From NCBI RefSeq assembly GCF_024436415.1, contig NZ_JAFMZQ010000001.1:1302001-1366000 (forward strand): 64,000 nt of DNA, given 5' to 3'. This document shows, piece by piece, positions 33,154 through 42,521 of the stretch. The position numbers and the translations under genes were made by a program. The notes below the pieces were generated by a model, which saw only the letters and a list, made by a program, of their open reading frames with translations, was not told the DNA's origin and searched no databases. The DNA is from Pedobacter deserti (lineage in GTDB: Bacteria; Bacteroidota; Bacteroidia; Sphingobacteriales; Sphingobacteriaceae). Numbering within the stretch: the stretch's first letter is position 1; the number at the start of each line of letters is the position of its first letter.

Positions 33154-34074
33154 ATGAGCCTGATAATCATAGGAACTGTTGCTTTCGACGCGTTGGAGAC
33201 ACCATTTGGTAAAACGGATAAAATTGTTGGGGGCGCTGCTACCTATGCCAGTTTAGCCGCTTCTTATTTCTACGACAAGGTTAAAATTGTTGGTGTGGTG
33301 GGAGAGGATTTCGGTCAGGATAACATTAATAAATTTACCGAGCATGGAATTGACATAGAGGGATTGCAGATTAAAGAGGGGGAGAAGTCTTTCTTCTGGT
33401 CTGGCCGCTATCATAATGACATGAATAGCCGCGATACGCTTGCCACGGAACTTAACGTGCTTGAAAATTTTGATCCGGTTATTCCCGACAGTTATCAGGA
33501 CTGTGAATACCTGATGCTGGGAAATTTAACCCCGCTTGTGCAGCAAACTGTCATTAACAGGCTTAACCATCGTCCTAGACTTATTGTGCTGGATACGATG
33601 AACTTCTGGATGGATATTATGATGGATGATCTGAAGGAGACCATCCGTATGGTCGATGTGCTTACCATTAATGATGCCGAGGCCCGGCAGTTGTCTGGCG
33701 AGTACTCGCTGGTGAAGGCAGCTTCGAAAATCCTGGAGATGGGCCCTAAGTACCTGATCATCAAGAAAGGTGAACATGGTGCTTTGCTGTTCCACGAGGA
33801 TAAGATTTTCTCGGCACCTGCGCTTCCTTTGGCTGAGGTTTTTGATCCGACCGGCGCGGGTGACACTTTTGCGGGCGGCTTTATAGGTTATCTGGCTAAG
33901 GTGGGTACGATCAACTTCACGAATATGAAGAACGCGATCATTTTCGGCTCTGCACTCGCTTCTTTCTGCGTGGAGAAATTCGGCACGGAGCGGATTCTGA
34001 ATCTAACTCAGGAAGAAGTTGCTGCGAGGGTGCAGCAGTTCGTGAGTCTAAGTTCGTTTACTATAGAGGGCTAA
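33154..34074 (+). CDS. PfkB-family carbohydrate/nucleoside kinase
   Basis: 306 residues. N-terminal IIGTVAFDALETPFG and the GGAATYASLAASYF substrate motif; C-terminal anion hole and catalytic Asp in DPTGAGDTFAGGFIGYL. Phosphorylates a sugar or nucleoside with ATP; ribokinase, fructokinase and adenosine-kinase-like subgroups share these motifs. Substrate not resolved. Its start lies 33 bases beyond the divergent tRNA-Asn promoter, so the two promoters overlap or touch. It converges on the PAS kinase gene. Confidence 0.92.
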   Translation: MSLIIIGTVAFDALETPFGKTDKIVGGAATYASLAASYFYDKVKIVGVVGEDFGQDNINKFTEHGIDIEGLQIKEGEKSFFWSGRYHNDMNSRDTLATELNVLENFDPVIPDSYQDCEYLMLGNLTPLVQQTVINRLNHRPRLIVLDTMNFWMDIMMDDLKETIRMVDVLTINDAEARQLSGEYSLVKAASKILEMGPKYLIIKKGEHGALLFHEDKIFSAPALPLAEVFDPTGAGDTFAGGFIGYLAKVGTINFTNMKNAIIFGSALASFCVEKFGTERILNLTQEEVAARVQQFVSLSSFTIEG

Positions 34075-34096
34075 GGGGATACTATCGGGTATTACT

Positions 34097-35653
34097 CTAA
34101 CGCTGGGGCGGGCCCGCGAGGGGGATGCTGAACGAAAAGGTAGAGCCTGCTCCTGGCTGACTGTCGACCCAAATGTTACCTCCGTGGAGCATGACAATCT
34201 CCCGGCTTAGATATAATCCGATGCCGAATCCGGAGACGAAGTTAGTTTCCGGATTTCCGGCACGATGAAAGCGGTCGAATATCCGCTCCTGGTCTGAAGG
34301 ATTAATGCCGATCCCTTCATCTCTTACGCTAACAGTTACCTGCTCGTCATCGGCGTCGCAGCTTATCGTCACCGGTTTTTCTTTCTCCGCATACTTTACT
34401 GCGTTGGTAAGCAGGTTAAGTATCACGTGGGCTATTTTGTCTGGGTCGGCCACTGCGGTCGCCCTGGTCTCTCGGGCAATCAGGATGTTAATATCAGGTT
34501 CCGCGAGCGTTACGTCGGCAACAACTTCTTCGATCAGGTTCATTACAGGCACTTCCGACAGGTTCAGGTGGAGCTTTCCCGACTCTAGTCGCGATAAGTT
34601 GAGGAAGCCGTTGATCATTTTAGACATCTTGATGACCTGCTTCTCGGCCTGACTTAGCACAGGCAGGTTGGAATGGTCTTCCGATTTTCGTGCCTTTCTG
34701 TACAAGTATTGTATGTAGCCCTGTAAGGAGGTGAGGGGCGTTTTTAGTTCGTGGCTGGCTATGGCGATGAAATCGTTTCTCAGTTGTTCTTCATGTTTTT
34801 GATCTGTGATGTCGAGCACGGAACCGATGAAGCGCATGGGCTGTCCGACGCCGTCGAAATACACTTTGCCTTTGGCACGCACCCACCTCAGCCGGTTATC
34901 TTCGGCGCCGATCGTCCGATATTCTACGTCGTAGATGCCGTCACTGATCTCCATGCGGAAGAGTTTGTCGATGATTGTCGTAATCCGTACGCGATCGTCG
35001 GGGTGCAACCCGGACAGGAAGTCTTTCTCATAAGTAACCTCAGCGTTGTGCGCAATACCGAACAGTTCACGGCATCGGGCATCCCACTCCATGTGTCCAC
35101 GCACGAGGTCCATATCAAACGTACCTAGCTGTGCTGCCAGTTTTGAGAGGTGTACCTGTTCATAGGCGCGTTCCAGATTGTGTGTGCGTTCCTCTACGAG
35201 TTTTTCCAGTTCGAGCCTGAACTCTTCCCGTTCCCGCTCTTTAAATACCTGATCTGTGATGCTGTTTGTTGTGGTGAGCAGGTACTCTGGTGTGGTATCG
35301 TCGCCACCGATAGGCATGATTTCCAATTGCCACCATTTCTCAACCATACCTTTTCCGTCGGGTGCGTTCATGTCATACCTGAATGGCGGCATCAGTATCG
35401 TTTTATTCGTCTGCTGCGCTTCTGTCAGCGCGTCTTTGAGCAAAATGCCACCGTCGCCGCCGGCTTCGTTGGGATCGAATATTTCCCAAACCGACTTGCC
35501 GGTAATGTTGCGGCCAACCAGATTAGTCACTGACTTATGGGCGTCGTTGCTGATGAGTATGGTGAATTCCGGTGCGTTTGCCATCACGATGATGCGTGGC
35601 ACGGGTGAATTGAAAAGGGCTTGGAAAAGCGGATTGGTGAGAAATTGTTCCAT
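34097..35653 (-). CDS. PAS-domain sensor histidine kinase
   Basis: 518 residues, cytoplasmic: no membrane helix is seen. An N-terminal PAS domain (residues 10-145) is followed by a coiled coil (EREREEFRLELEKLVEERTHNLER), a second PAS_3 domain (LGTFDMDLVRGHMEWDARCR to VLDITDQKHEE), HisKA with the phospho-histidine in ASHELKTPLTSLQGY, and the HATPase with N-box HVILNLLTNAVKY, DEGIGI and GFGIGLYLS. No response regulator gene is adjacent, so the partner is elsewhere. Signals are probably small ligands or redox, unknown here. Confidence 0.94.
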   Translation of the reverse strand: MEQFLTNPLFQALFNSPVPRIIVMANAPEFTILISNDAHKSVTNLVGRNITGKSVWEIFDPNEAGGDGGILLKDALTEAQQTNKTILMPPFRYDMNAPDGKGMVEKWWQLEIMPIGGDDTTPEYLLTTTNSITDQVFKEREREEFRLELEKLVEERTHNLERAYEQVHLSKLAAQLGTFDMDLVRGHMEWDARCRELFGIAHNAEVTYEKDFLSGLHPDDRVRITTIIDKLFRMEISDGIYDVEYRTIGAEDNRLRWVRAKGKVYFDGVGQPMRFIGSVLDITDQKHEEQLRNDFIAIASHELKTPLTSLQGYIQYLYRKARKSEDHSNLPVLSQAEKQVIKMSKMINGFLNLSRLESGKLHLNLSEVPVMNLIEEVVADVTLAEPDINILIARETRATAVADPDKIAHVILNLLTNAVKYAEKEKPVTISCDADDEQVTVSVRDEGIGINPSDQERIFDRFHRAGNPETNFVSGFGIGLYLSREIVMLHGGNIWVDSQPGAGSTFSFSIPLAGPPQR

Positions 35654-35741
35654 AGCAGATGGGTAAATTTACGGCAATTGAATTAATTATTGATATATTC
35701 GTTTAGCTAATATGTCTAACCCTATTTCCCTGATAGCCTAT

Positions 35742-36599
35742 ATGAGACTTTTTGTTTGCGCTTTTTTGATCACATTCTTTTACGGATCTGGTGTCGTTTA
35801 TTTGCATGCCCAGGATAAAACGTTGTACAAAGCGGATAAGGAAATTGGTTATTACGATGATGCGCGGATTAAAGCCGATAGCTATCTCGCTTCCAGATGT
35901 AAGCTTTCTGTGTATTACCCGGCCAACCGCAAGAATTATGGAACTGTAATATGGTTTCATGGCGGGGGACTGACCGGGGGCAATATTGAGATTCCTGATG
36001 CTTTGAAAGAGAAGGGACTGGCGGTGGTGGGTGTCACCTACCGCTTGTCGCCACAGGCTAAGGGTGCTTCCATTATTGAAGACGCGGCTGCGGCCATAGC
36101 CTGGACTTTTAAAAATATTGGCAGGTATGGCGGCTCGGATAGCCTGATCTTTGTGTCGGGCCACTCGGCGGGTGCTTACCTGGCCATGATGGTTGGGCTA
36201 AACAAGGATTACCTTAAACCTTATGGCATCGATGCAAATAGGATTGCGGGCCTTATCCCGTTCAGCGGACAGTGTATAACGCATTTCACCATACGCAACG
36301 AAAGTAAAATTGCGGAAACACAGCCTATTGTAGACCGTTTTGCTCCGCTATACCATGTGCGCGGCGATGCGCCGCCGATGCTGCTTATTACGGGTAATCG
36401 TGAGATGGAGATGCTTGGTCGCTATGAGGAGAACGCTTACATGGCCAGAATGATGAAGCTTACCGGCCACAAAGAGACGGTACTATTTGAGCTGGACGGT
36501 TATGGGCATAATATGGCATACCCCGCTTTTCCGCTTTTGCTGAATGAGGTGAAGCGGATCACGGACCTGAAGGCTAAGTCGCGCGCCTTACCGCGCTAA
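35742..36599 (+). CDS. Secreted alpha/beta hydrolase (carboxylesterase/acetylesterase-like)
   Basis: About 285 residues from the ATG at 35742 (MRLFVCAFLITFFYGSGVVY), which gives a signal peptide; an upstream ATG at 35712 adds ten residues. The oxyanion HGGG (VIWFHGGGLTGG), nucleophile elbow GHSAGAYLA and the histidine in GYGHNMA are in order; the acidic residue is likely in the TGNREME segment. It resembles the esterase/lipase and BD-FAE-like group that removes acyl groups from sugars. Its stop is one base from the stop of the convergent GH3-like gene. Confidence 0.9.
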   Translation: MRLFVCAFLITFFYGSGVVYLHAQDKTLYKADKEIGYYDDARIKADSYLASRCKLSVYYPANRKNYGTVIWFHGGGLTGGNIEIPDALKEKGLAVVGVTYRLSPQAKGASIIEDAAAAIAWTFKNIGRYGGSDSLIFVSGHSAGAYLAMMVGLNKDYLKPYGIDANRIAGLIPFSGQCITHFTIRNESKIAETQPIVDRFAPLYHVRGDAPPMLLITGNREMEMLGRYEENAYMARMMKLTGHKETVLFELDGYGHNMAYPAFPLLLNEVKRITDLKAKSRALPR

Positions 36600-36600
36600 G

Positions 36601-38115
36601 CTATATGCCGAGCAGCGGCAGGATTTCTTCTACGTGTTTCCTGTCGTTGGAAAGTCGTGGAACTTTGTGTTGCCCGCCTAATTTTCCTTTCGATTTCAAC
36701 CAGTTGTAAAAGGTATTGCATGGGGCATTGTGCACCTTGGGCCGCTTCAGCGCCATGTCTTTGAAGCGCTTGGCATCATAGTCTGAGTTTACAGCCCTTA
36801 AAGTTTCGTCGAGCACATCGATAAACTTCTCGAAGTCGTTGGGCTGCTGATCGAATTCAATGATCCATTCATGTCCGCCTGCTTCATTGCCGGAAAAATA
36901 AATAGGGCAGGCGGTGTAATCCTTAAACACGGCATTTGTAGCGTCGCAGGCCCGACATATGGCTTGTTCTGCATTATCGATGATCACTTCTTCGCCGAAT
37001 GCGTTTATGAAATGTTTTGTACGACCGGTAATCCGGATACGGTATGGGGAAAGATTAGTGAATTGTACGGTGTCGCCGATCATATACCGCCAGAGTCCGC
37101 CGTTGGTAGATATAATGATTGCGTAATTTTTACCGATCTCGACCTCGTCCAGCGAAAGGGTAGCCGGTTGTTCATCTTCCAGGTTTTCGATAGGCAGGAA
37201 CTCATAATAAATACCGTAATCGAGCATGAGAAGCATTTCATCGGAATTGACTTCGTCCTGTATGCCAAAGAAACCCTCGGAGGCGTTGTATGTTTCGAGA
37301 TAGTACATGCCTGCTGATGGGATGAGTTCTTTAAACTGTTCTTTATAGGGTTTAAAGTTCACTGCACCGTGGATGTAAAGCTCCAGGTTTGGCCATATCT
37401 CGAGGAGGTTGCTTTTGCCTGTAATCTCCAGAACCTTTTTGGCAAGAACGATGGTCCAAGTAGGTACGCCGGCGATATTGGTGACATTCTCTTTGATGGT
37501 AGCTTCCGCCATTTTCTCGATTTTCTCCTCGTAGTTGTCCATCAGGGCAATAGAGATGTTTGGCGTACGATAGTATTCGGCCCACACGGGCAGGTTTTTG
37601 ATCAGTACTGCAGACAGGTCACCGTAGTAGGAGTCGCTATTCAACTGGTTGATCTGGTGACTTCCGCCGAGAACCAGTCCCTTACCTGTAAATATCTGAT
37701 TGTTGGGCCGGTTATTGCAGAAAATCGAAAGCATGTCTTTTCCACCTTTGAAGTGGCAGTCGTTCAGAGATTCTTCCGAAACAGGGATAAATTTGCTGCG
37801 GTCGCTCGTGGTGCCCGACGACTTGGCAAACCATTTAATCTCTGAGGGCCATAAAATGTTTTGCTCTCCCTTGAGCATGCGTTCAATGTATGGCTTCAGA
37901 GTGTCGTAGTTTTGCAGCGGCACGCGTTCTTTAAACTGCTTAGGGGTTTCGATGGAACGGTACCCGTACTTTTCTCCCCATTCTGTATCCTCTGCCTGCG
38001 AAATCAGTTTTTGGAACCACTCCTGTTGCACATCATGAGGATATTTAATGAAAAGCTCGATCTGATGAACGCGCTTTTTCATATACCAGGTAAAGATTGA
38101 GTTAACAATAGCCAT
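36601..38115 (-). CDS. GH3-like (auxin-responsive-type) acyl-acid-amido synthetase family protein
   Basis: 504 residues, in the normal length range for the GH3 family. The ATP/AMP-binding motif of this adenylate-forming group is visible in WFAKSSGTTSDRSKFIPVS, with the later YNASEGFFGIQD and the hinge segment YRIRITGRTKHFINAFGEEV. In plants these enzymes join amino acids to hormones; the bacterial members have no agreed substrate. It sits ten bases upstream of, and in line with, the lptB gene's far end: the lptB start lies before it, so it is downstream of recJ-lptB in one leftward run. Confidence 0.93.
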   Translation of the reverse strand: MAIVNSIFTWYMKKRVHQIELFIKYPHDVQQEWFQKLISQAEDTEWGEKYGYRSIETPKQFKERVPLQNYDTLKPYIERMLKGEQNILWPSEIKWFAKSSGTTSDRSKFIPVSEESLNDCHFKGGKDMLSIFCNNRPNNQIFTGKGLVLGGSHQINQLNSDSYYGDLSAVLIKNLPVWAEYYRTPNISIALMDNYEEKIEKMAEATIKENVTNIAGVPTWTIVLAKKVLEITGKSNLLEIWPNLELYIHGAVNFKPYKEQFKELIPSAGMYYLETYNASEGFFGIQDEVNSDEMLLMLDYGIYYEFLPIENLEDEQPATLSLDEVEIGKNYAIIISTNGGLWRYMIGDTVQFTNLSPYRIRITGRTKHFINAFGEEVIIDNAEQAICRACDATNAVFKDYTACPIYFSGNEAGGHEWIIEFDQQPNDFEKFIDVLDETLRAVNSDYDAKRFKDMALKRPKVHNAPCNTFYNWLKSKGKLGGQHKVPRLSNDRKHVEEILPLLGI

Positions 38116-38125
38116 TGTTTAGGGA

Positions 38126-38860
38126 TTATAAGGTTTTACTGCGTAAAACAAAATTTGAGCCGAGGTATACCCGTCTCACCATCTCGTTTGCGGCCAGTAC
38201 TTCAGGTGTGCCCGATTCGAGGATTTTTCCTTCGAAAAGCAGATAGGCGCGGTCGGTTATAGATAGCGTTTCCTGAACATTGTGGTCGGTGATCAGTATC
38301 CCGATATTTTTTTCTTTCAGTTTGGCGACGATGGTCTGTATTTCCTCTACCGCGATGGGGTCTACCCCGGCAAAAGGCTCGTCGAGCAGTATGAAGTTAG
38401 GACTTGCGGCAAGTGCCCTTGCGATCTCGGTTCTGCGCCGCTCACCTCCCGACAGGAGGTCGCCGCGGTTCTTGCGGACCTTGTGCAGACTGAACTCGCT
38501 GATCAGTTCTTCCAGTTTTTCGTGTCTCTCTTCTTTACCCATGCTGGTCATTTCGAGAATGGCCATGATGTTGTCTTCCACCGAAAGCTTCCTGAAAACG
38601 GATGCCTCTTGTGCAAGGTAGCCGATGCCTTTCTGGGCGCGACGGTACATCGGGTCGCTCGTAATGTCTTGGTCTTCCAGATAGATATGGCCTTCATTGG
38701 GTTTAATAAGGCCAACGATCATATAAAATGAGGTGGTTTTTCCGGCGCCGTTAGGGCCCAGCAAGCCTACGATTTCGCCCTGACTAACGTTAAAGGACAC
38801 GTCGTTAACTACAGTCCGCTGTTTATATTTCTTGATCAGGTTCTCAGCTCGTAATATCAT
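38126..38860 (-). CDS. lptB: LPS transport ABC ATPase LptB
   Basis: 244 residues. Walker A in [16 protein letters not shown], signature [15 protein letters not shown], Walker [15 protein letters not shown]-loop [10 protein letters not shown]. The [14 protein letters not shown] segment and the [12 protein letters not shown] tail are typical of LptB rather than of other ABC ATPases. It powers LPS extraction from the inner membrane with LptF and LptG, which are not in this window. The start overlaps recJ by 17 bases, an arrangement that suggests translational coupling. Confidence 0.95.
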   Translation of the reverse strand: MILRAENLIKKYKQRTVVNDVSFNVSQGEIVGLLGPNGAGKTTSFYMIVGLIKPNEGHIYLEDQDITSDPMYRRAQKGIGYLAQEASVFRKLSVEDNIMAILEMTSMGKEERHEKLEELISEFSLHKVRKNRGDLLSGGERRRTEIARALAASPNFILLDEPFAGVDPIAVEEIQTIVAKLKEKNIGILITDHNVQETLSITDRAYLLFEGKILESGTPEVLAANEMVRRVYLGSNFVLRSKTL

Positions 38861-40571
38861 CGAGGTTATGGTTATCCATTTTAATAGCCTTAATATTTAG
38901 TTGCAGGCGCCTTTCGCCCCGCCAGACATTTTCTTCAATTGTATAACAAACAGAAAACGGCTGATTTGGTTGTAAAATATGCTCGTACCCGGCAAGGCCG
39001 AATGCTATCCCTTCAAAAATAATGGAATTTTGTTGTTTTAGCGTCAATTTCAAATGTTTTGTGCCGACGACCTTAGGAGGGTACACGATATATACCTGAT
39101 TGGTCATGAACAGGGGTGCAGGGTTGTGCGGACCAAAGGGTTCCATTCTGCCAATGATGCGCTGGAACTTTGGCGTGATTTGAGAGAAGGAGATCTGAGC
39201 ATCTATTTTCAGTTCCGGACAAAGCATGCTTTCTGTGATAGTCTGGCTCACAACTTCCTCAAAGCGCTCAGAAAAGGCTTGCATTTTTTCGGGCCTCAGT
39301 GTAAGTCCCGCGGCAAACTTATGGCCGCCAAACTGTTCCAGCAGATCTTCGCAGCGCAGTAGTGCTTCATACAGATCGAAACCTTCCACCGAGCGTGCCG
39401 AACCGGTCAGCATGCCGTTCGAGGCAGTTAGCACAATGGTGGGGCGGTAGTAGTTTTCAATCAGCCGCGATGCTACAATGCCGATGACGCCCTTGTTCCA
39501 GGCCTGGTTGTAAACAACAGTGGTTTTTTTGCTGGTCAGGATCTGACAATCGGCAATAAGTTCTAGTGCTTCGGCGGTGATGCTTTTGTCTGAGTTTTTG
39601 CGGTCGGCATTGTGGCTATCTATAAACTGACTCCGTTCTCTTGCCGTTGTCTCCTCGGTGCAGATCAGCATGTCTACGGCATGGCGACCATGATCCATGC
39701 GTCCGGCAGCGTTAATTCGTGGTGCGAGAGAAAAGACTACATCCGTGATCGTAAAGGGTTTTGGTCGCCCCGATACTTCCATCAATGCTTTGAGCCCGGT
39801 GCAGGGATCATCGTTCAGCCGAAGCAATCCGTGATGTGCCAGTACCCTGTTTTCGCCAACGATGGGTACAATATCGGCCGCTATGCTAACCATCACCAGA
39901 TCGAGGTAGCACAGGTAACGGCTTTCTGGCAAGCCATGTCTTAAACTGTAAGCCTGAGCCAGTTTAAAACCGATCCCGCATCCCGAAAGCTCCTTGAACG
40001 GGTAATTGCAGTCGGCCCGCTTGGGATCCAGGACGGCTATTGCGTCTGGCAGTTCCTCGCCGGGGGTGTGGTGATCACAAACGATGAAGTCAATGCCAAG
40101 CTTGTTTGCGTAGTCAATCTTATCTACGGACTTTATTCCGCAATCCAGCGCTATGATAAGGCTGAAGCCCTGGGCTGATGCATAGTCGATGCCCGCTGTG
40201 GATATGCCGTACCCTTCCTTGTGGCGGTCGGGTATATAGTAATCGACACGCTGTGTTAGCCCGCTGAGGAAACTGTAGACCAGCGCTACGGCCGTGGTCC
40301 CGTCTACGTCGTAGTCGCCATACACCAGGATTTTCTCTGAACTCGCAAGTGCAAGGTCTATTCTGTTGACAGCCTGGTCCATCTCTCTCATTAGGAAAGG
40401 ATCGTGCAGTCTGGATAATTCCGGCTTAAAATAGCTGCGGGCTTCTTCAAATGTGGTGACTCCGCGCTGGACAAGAACCTGGGCCAGACTGTCGTCGATA
40501 TTAAGCTCCTGTGCCAGAGATTTTGAAAGCGTTGTATCTGCGTTCGCTGCCCGTACCCATCTTTTTTCCAT
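38844..40571 (-). CDS. recJ: Single-stranded-DNA-specific exonuclease RecJ
   Basis: 575 residues. DHH-family motifs: [21 protein letters not shown], the DHH box [19 protein letters not shown], and the DHHA1 motif [13 protein letters not shown] with [15 protein letters not shown] upstream of it. It degrades ssDNA 5' to 3' in recombination and mismatch repair. The final OB-like domain ([17 protein letters not shown]) ends inside the lptB start. Start at [16 protein letters not shown] agrees with usual homologues. Confidence 0.96.
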   Translation of the reverse strand: MEKRWVRAANADTTLSKSLAQELNIDDSLAQVLVQRGVTTFEEARSYFKPELSRLHDPFLMREMDQAVNRIDLALASSEKILVYGDYDVDGTTAVALVYSFLSGLTQRVDYYIPDRHKEGYGISTAGIDYASAQGFSLIIALDCGIKSVDKIDYANKLGIDFIVCDHHTPGEELPDAIAVLDPKRADCNYPFKELSGCGIGFKLAQAYSLRHGLPESRYLCYLDLVMVSIAADIVPIVGENRVLAHHGLLRLNDDPCTGLKALMEVSGRPKPFTITDVVFSLAPRINAAGRMDHGRHAVDMLICTEETTARERSQFIDSHNADRKNSDKSITAEALELIADCQILTSKKTTVVYNQAWNKGVIGIVASRLIENYYRPTIVLTASNGMLTGSARSVEGFDLYEALLRCEDLLEQFGGHKFAAGLTLRPEKMQAFSERFEEVVSQTITESMLCPELKIDAQISFSQITPKFQRIIGRMEPFGPHNPAPLFMTNQVYIVYPPKVVGTKHLKLTLKQQNSIIFEGIAFGLAGYEHILQPNQPFSVCYTIEENVWRGERRLQLNIKAIKMDNHNLDDITS

Positions 40572-40582
40572 TCAGGTTTCCT

Positions 40583-40590
40583 TATCTTTG
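40583..40590 (+). promoter_or_regulatory. Candidate -7 box of the MBL hydrolase gene
   Basis: TATCTTTG, a perfect TAnnTTTG, 55 bases ahead of the TTG start at 40645 and divergent from recJ. A -33 box cannot be clearly assigned; TTTTTT at 40562-40567 is at the right distance. Confidence 0.45.
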
Positions 40591-40644
40591 CGTTCGATAT
40601 CGTAAAGATATCATTAATCTTTTGTTCCAACTAATATTAAGCCA

Positions 40645-41409
40645 TTGGAAGTTTTTACTTTGTTTGAGGGTTCCTACTCTGTAGCTGCTGATAAGAAATT
40701 TATACCGTTTGATCCAAAAAAGGATAATCCAAAAGACCGTCCTGCCTCGTTATTTATACATGTCCAGCCTTTTCTAGTTAAACTTGATGAGCGCCTGGTG
40801 CTGATTGATACGGGCCTGGGATATAGTGATGACAGCGGGGTAATGTTGTTGCATGAAAACATCAGAAAGGCTGGCTTTAGTCCCGACGACGTGGATCTTG
40901 TACTTATGTCGCACCTGCATTTCGACCACTCGGGTGGCATGGTTCATTGGCGAGGCGAGGAGATGGAACTGAGCTTTCCGCATGCGACCTATGTAATACA
41001 GCAGGGTGAGTGGGAGAGCGCTTTTACAAGTCCGTCTTCATCGTATAAGACGGAGATATTCGAATTTCTGCAGCGAAATGCCCAGCTGAAGTTTGTGGAA
41101 GGATCGGGAAGGCTGACTGACAAGATCAGTTATGAGTTGACGGGAGCCCACACGCCATATCATCAGGTGTTCCTGTTGGAGGAAGCTGGAGACAAAGTAT
41201 TTTTCGGGGGAGATGTTCTTCCCGAGCCGGAGGAGCTGCTCAGAAAGTTTATTGCCAAGTATGATTTTGACGGAAGGAAAGCGATGGAACTACGTGAAGC
41301 GTTTGGTACCCGTGCTGCCAGCGAGCACTGGAACTGTCTGTTCTATCATGGTAAGTCGCGCACTACTGGTTTTGTCTCACTGCAGGACGGACAGTTCAGC
41401 ATTCGGTAA
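40645..41409 (+). CDS. MBL-fold metallo-hydrolase, TTG start
   Basis: 254 residues. The zinc-binding motif SHLHFDHSGG is complete (HxHxDH); later metal ligands are likely in GAHTPYHQV and FGGDVLP. No ATG is available: the first stop upstream in frame is at 40615 and the only usable start is TTG at 40645 (or ATT at 40636). From there the product begins MEVFTLFEGSYSVAADKKFI, matching the expected family N-terminus. Substrate unknown; glyoxalase II, lactonase and quorum-type hydrolases share the fold. Confidence 0.9.
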   Translation: MEVFTLFEGSYSVAADKKFIPFDPKKDNPKDRPASLFIHVQPFLVKLDERLVLIDTGLGYSDDSGVMLLHENIRKAGFSPDDVDLVLMSHLHFDHSGGMVHWRGEEMELSFPHATYVIQQGEWESAFTSPSSSYKTEIFEFLQRNAQLKFVEGSGRLTDKISYELTGAHTPYHQVFLLEEAGDKVFFGGDVLPEPEELLRKFIAKYDFDGRKAMELREAFGTRAASEHWNCLFYHGKSRTTGFVSLQDGQFSIR

Positions 41410-41416
41410 GTAAGGG

Positions 41417-41818
41417 CTAAAAATCTATAAGACGCAGCAGTTCGGAGAGTCGGTCTATAGAAAGCGGTTTGGAGATAAAGCCCTTTACTGTTCTGAATGA
41501 CTTCGCCTTTTCAATGTCATTCTCGTATACAGAGGAGGATAGCATATAGATGTGGACATTTTTAGGGGCATCCAGCTTTTCGTAGGCCGACAAAAAATCC
41601 CAGCCGTTGAGTACAGGCATGTTAATATCGACCAGGATAAGTTGCGGGAAGGTACTGCCCGACGATATCAGGCCTGAAAGATAATCAAATGCCTCCTGCC
41701 CGTTGCTGCTCGAGGAAAAGCTTACTTCAAAGCCGGTTTTCTCGAGTATCTTTTTTATAATGAATATGTTAATATCGTCATCATCAATGGCGAGAAGATG
41801 AATCTTGTTTTCTGTCAT
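41417..41818 (-). CDS. Single-domain response regulator (CheY/Rcp1-like)
   Basis: 133 residues, receiver domain only. Acidic pair in LLAIDDDDINIFII, phospho-acceptor Asp in LILVDINMPVLNGW, Thr/Ser switch in IYMLSSSVYEN, Lys in GFISKPLS. Without an output domain it would act by binding a partner, or relay phosphate for a histidine kinase such as the PAS kinase at 34097-35653; no kinase gene is adjacent. The gene converges on the MBL hydrolase gene at a distance of seven bases. Confidence 0.93.
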   Translation of the reverse strand: MTENKIHLLAIDDDDINIFIIKKILEKTGFEVSFSSSSNGQEAFDYLSGLISSGSTFPQLILVDINMPVLNGWDFLSAYEKLDAPKNVHIYMLSSSVYENDIEKAKSFRTVKGFISKPLSIDRLSELLRLIDF

Positions 41819-41851
41819 ATGGTGTCATCCTGTGTGTGTACTAAGATAAGA

Positions 41852-41890
41852 AAATCCCCTGCCTTTTTATAGACAGGGGATTTAATTTAT
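41852..41890 (-). terminator. Terminator of the YceI gene
   Basis: AAATCCCCTG (41852-41861) pairs perfectly with CAGGGGATTT (41874-41883) around 12 bases. On the minus strand it follows the yceI stop and ends with TTTTCTT; the response-regulator gene starts 34 bases beyond. Confidence 0.8.
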
Positions 41891-41898
41891 CTTGTGTA

Positions 41899-42489
41899 TT
41901 ACTTTTTGGCTACCAGTTTGACGGCAAGCTCAAACTCGTCATAGATCATTTTATCGCCCACATCAGGGAACATACCTTTAGAACGATATTTGATGCCAAA
42001 CTTGGTGCGGTCGACCACAATCTTCTCTGCTACGGCAGTAACGGTTCCATCGCTATTCCAGGCGATTGTTGCCGGGAAGGTGATGGACTGGGTAACACCC
42101 TTGATGGTCAGGTTGCCGGTGATATTCACCTTGTTGCCCGACTGGGCCAGCTTCTTGATAGCAAAGGTAGAGGTGGCGAATTTGTCGACGCCGAAAAAGT
42201 CATCAGCCTTTAAGTGGCCTTCGAGCCGCTCACTCTTATCCGCATCTTTGATGGTTGTCATATCGATCACAAAGTTTCCGCCTGAAAGCTTCTTCCCGTC
42301 GAACAGCAGGCTGCCTGATTGAAGGGCAATAGTGCCATTATGACCGCCGGTCAGCTTCTTTCCTACCCATGTGATAGAAGATTTTTCTGTATCTACTGTA
42401 TACGATACTGGCTTAGCAACCGGTTTTACAAAAGCGGTGGAAATGAACGCAACGAGTAGAAGCGCCAAGGATGTGGTTTTTAGTTTCAT
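41899..42489 (-). CDS. YceI-family periplasmic protein
   Basis: 196 residues with signal peptide (TTSLALLLVAFISTAFVKP). The YceI lipocalin-like pattern is clear: SYTVDTEKSSITWVGKKLTG at the start, GHLKADDFFGVDKFATSTF, NITGNLTIKGVTQSITFPAT and VVDRTKFGIKYRSKGMF. Such proteins bind isoprenoid or other lipophilic molecules in the periplasm. It is 32 bases downstream of gcvP in the same direction, with its own terminator after it. Confidence 0.94.
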   Translation of the reverse strand: MKLKTTSLALLLVAFISTAFVKPVAKPVSYTVDTEKSSITWVGKKLTGGHNGTIALQSGSLLFDGKKLSGGNFVIDMTTIKDADKSERLEGHLKADDFFGVDKFATSTFAIKKLAQSGNKVNITGNLTIKGVTQSITFPATIAWNSDGTVTAVAEKIVVDRTKFGIKYRSKGMFPDVGDKMIYDEFELAVKLVAKK

Positions 42490-42521
42490 ATTGTCTTTTA
42501 ATGGTTTATTCTACCCCTAAG

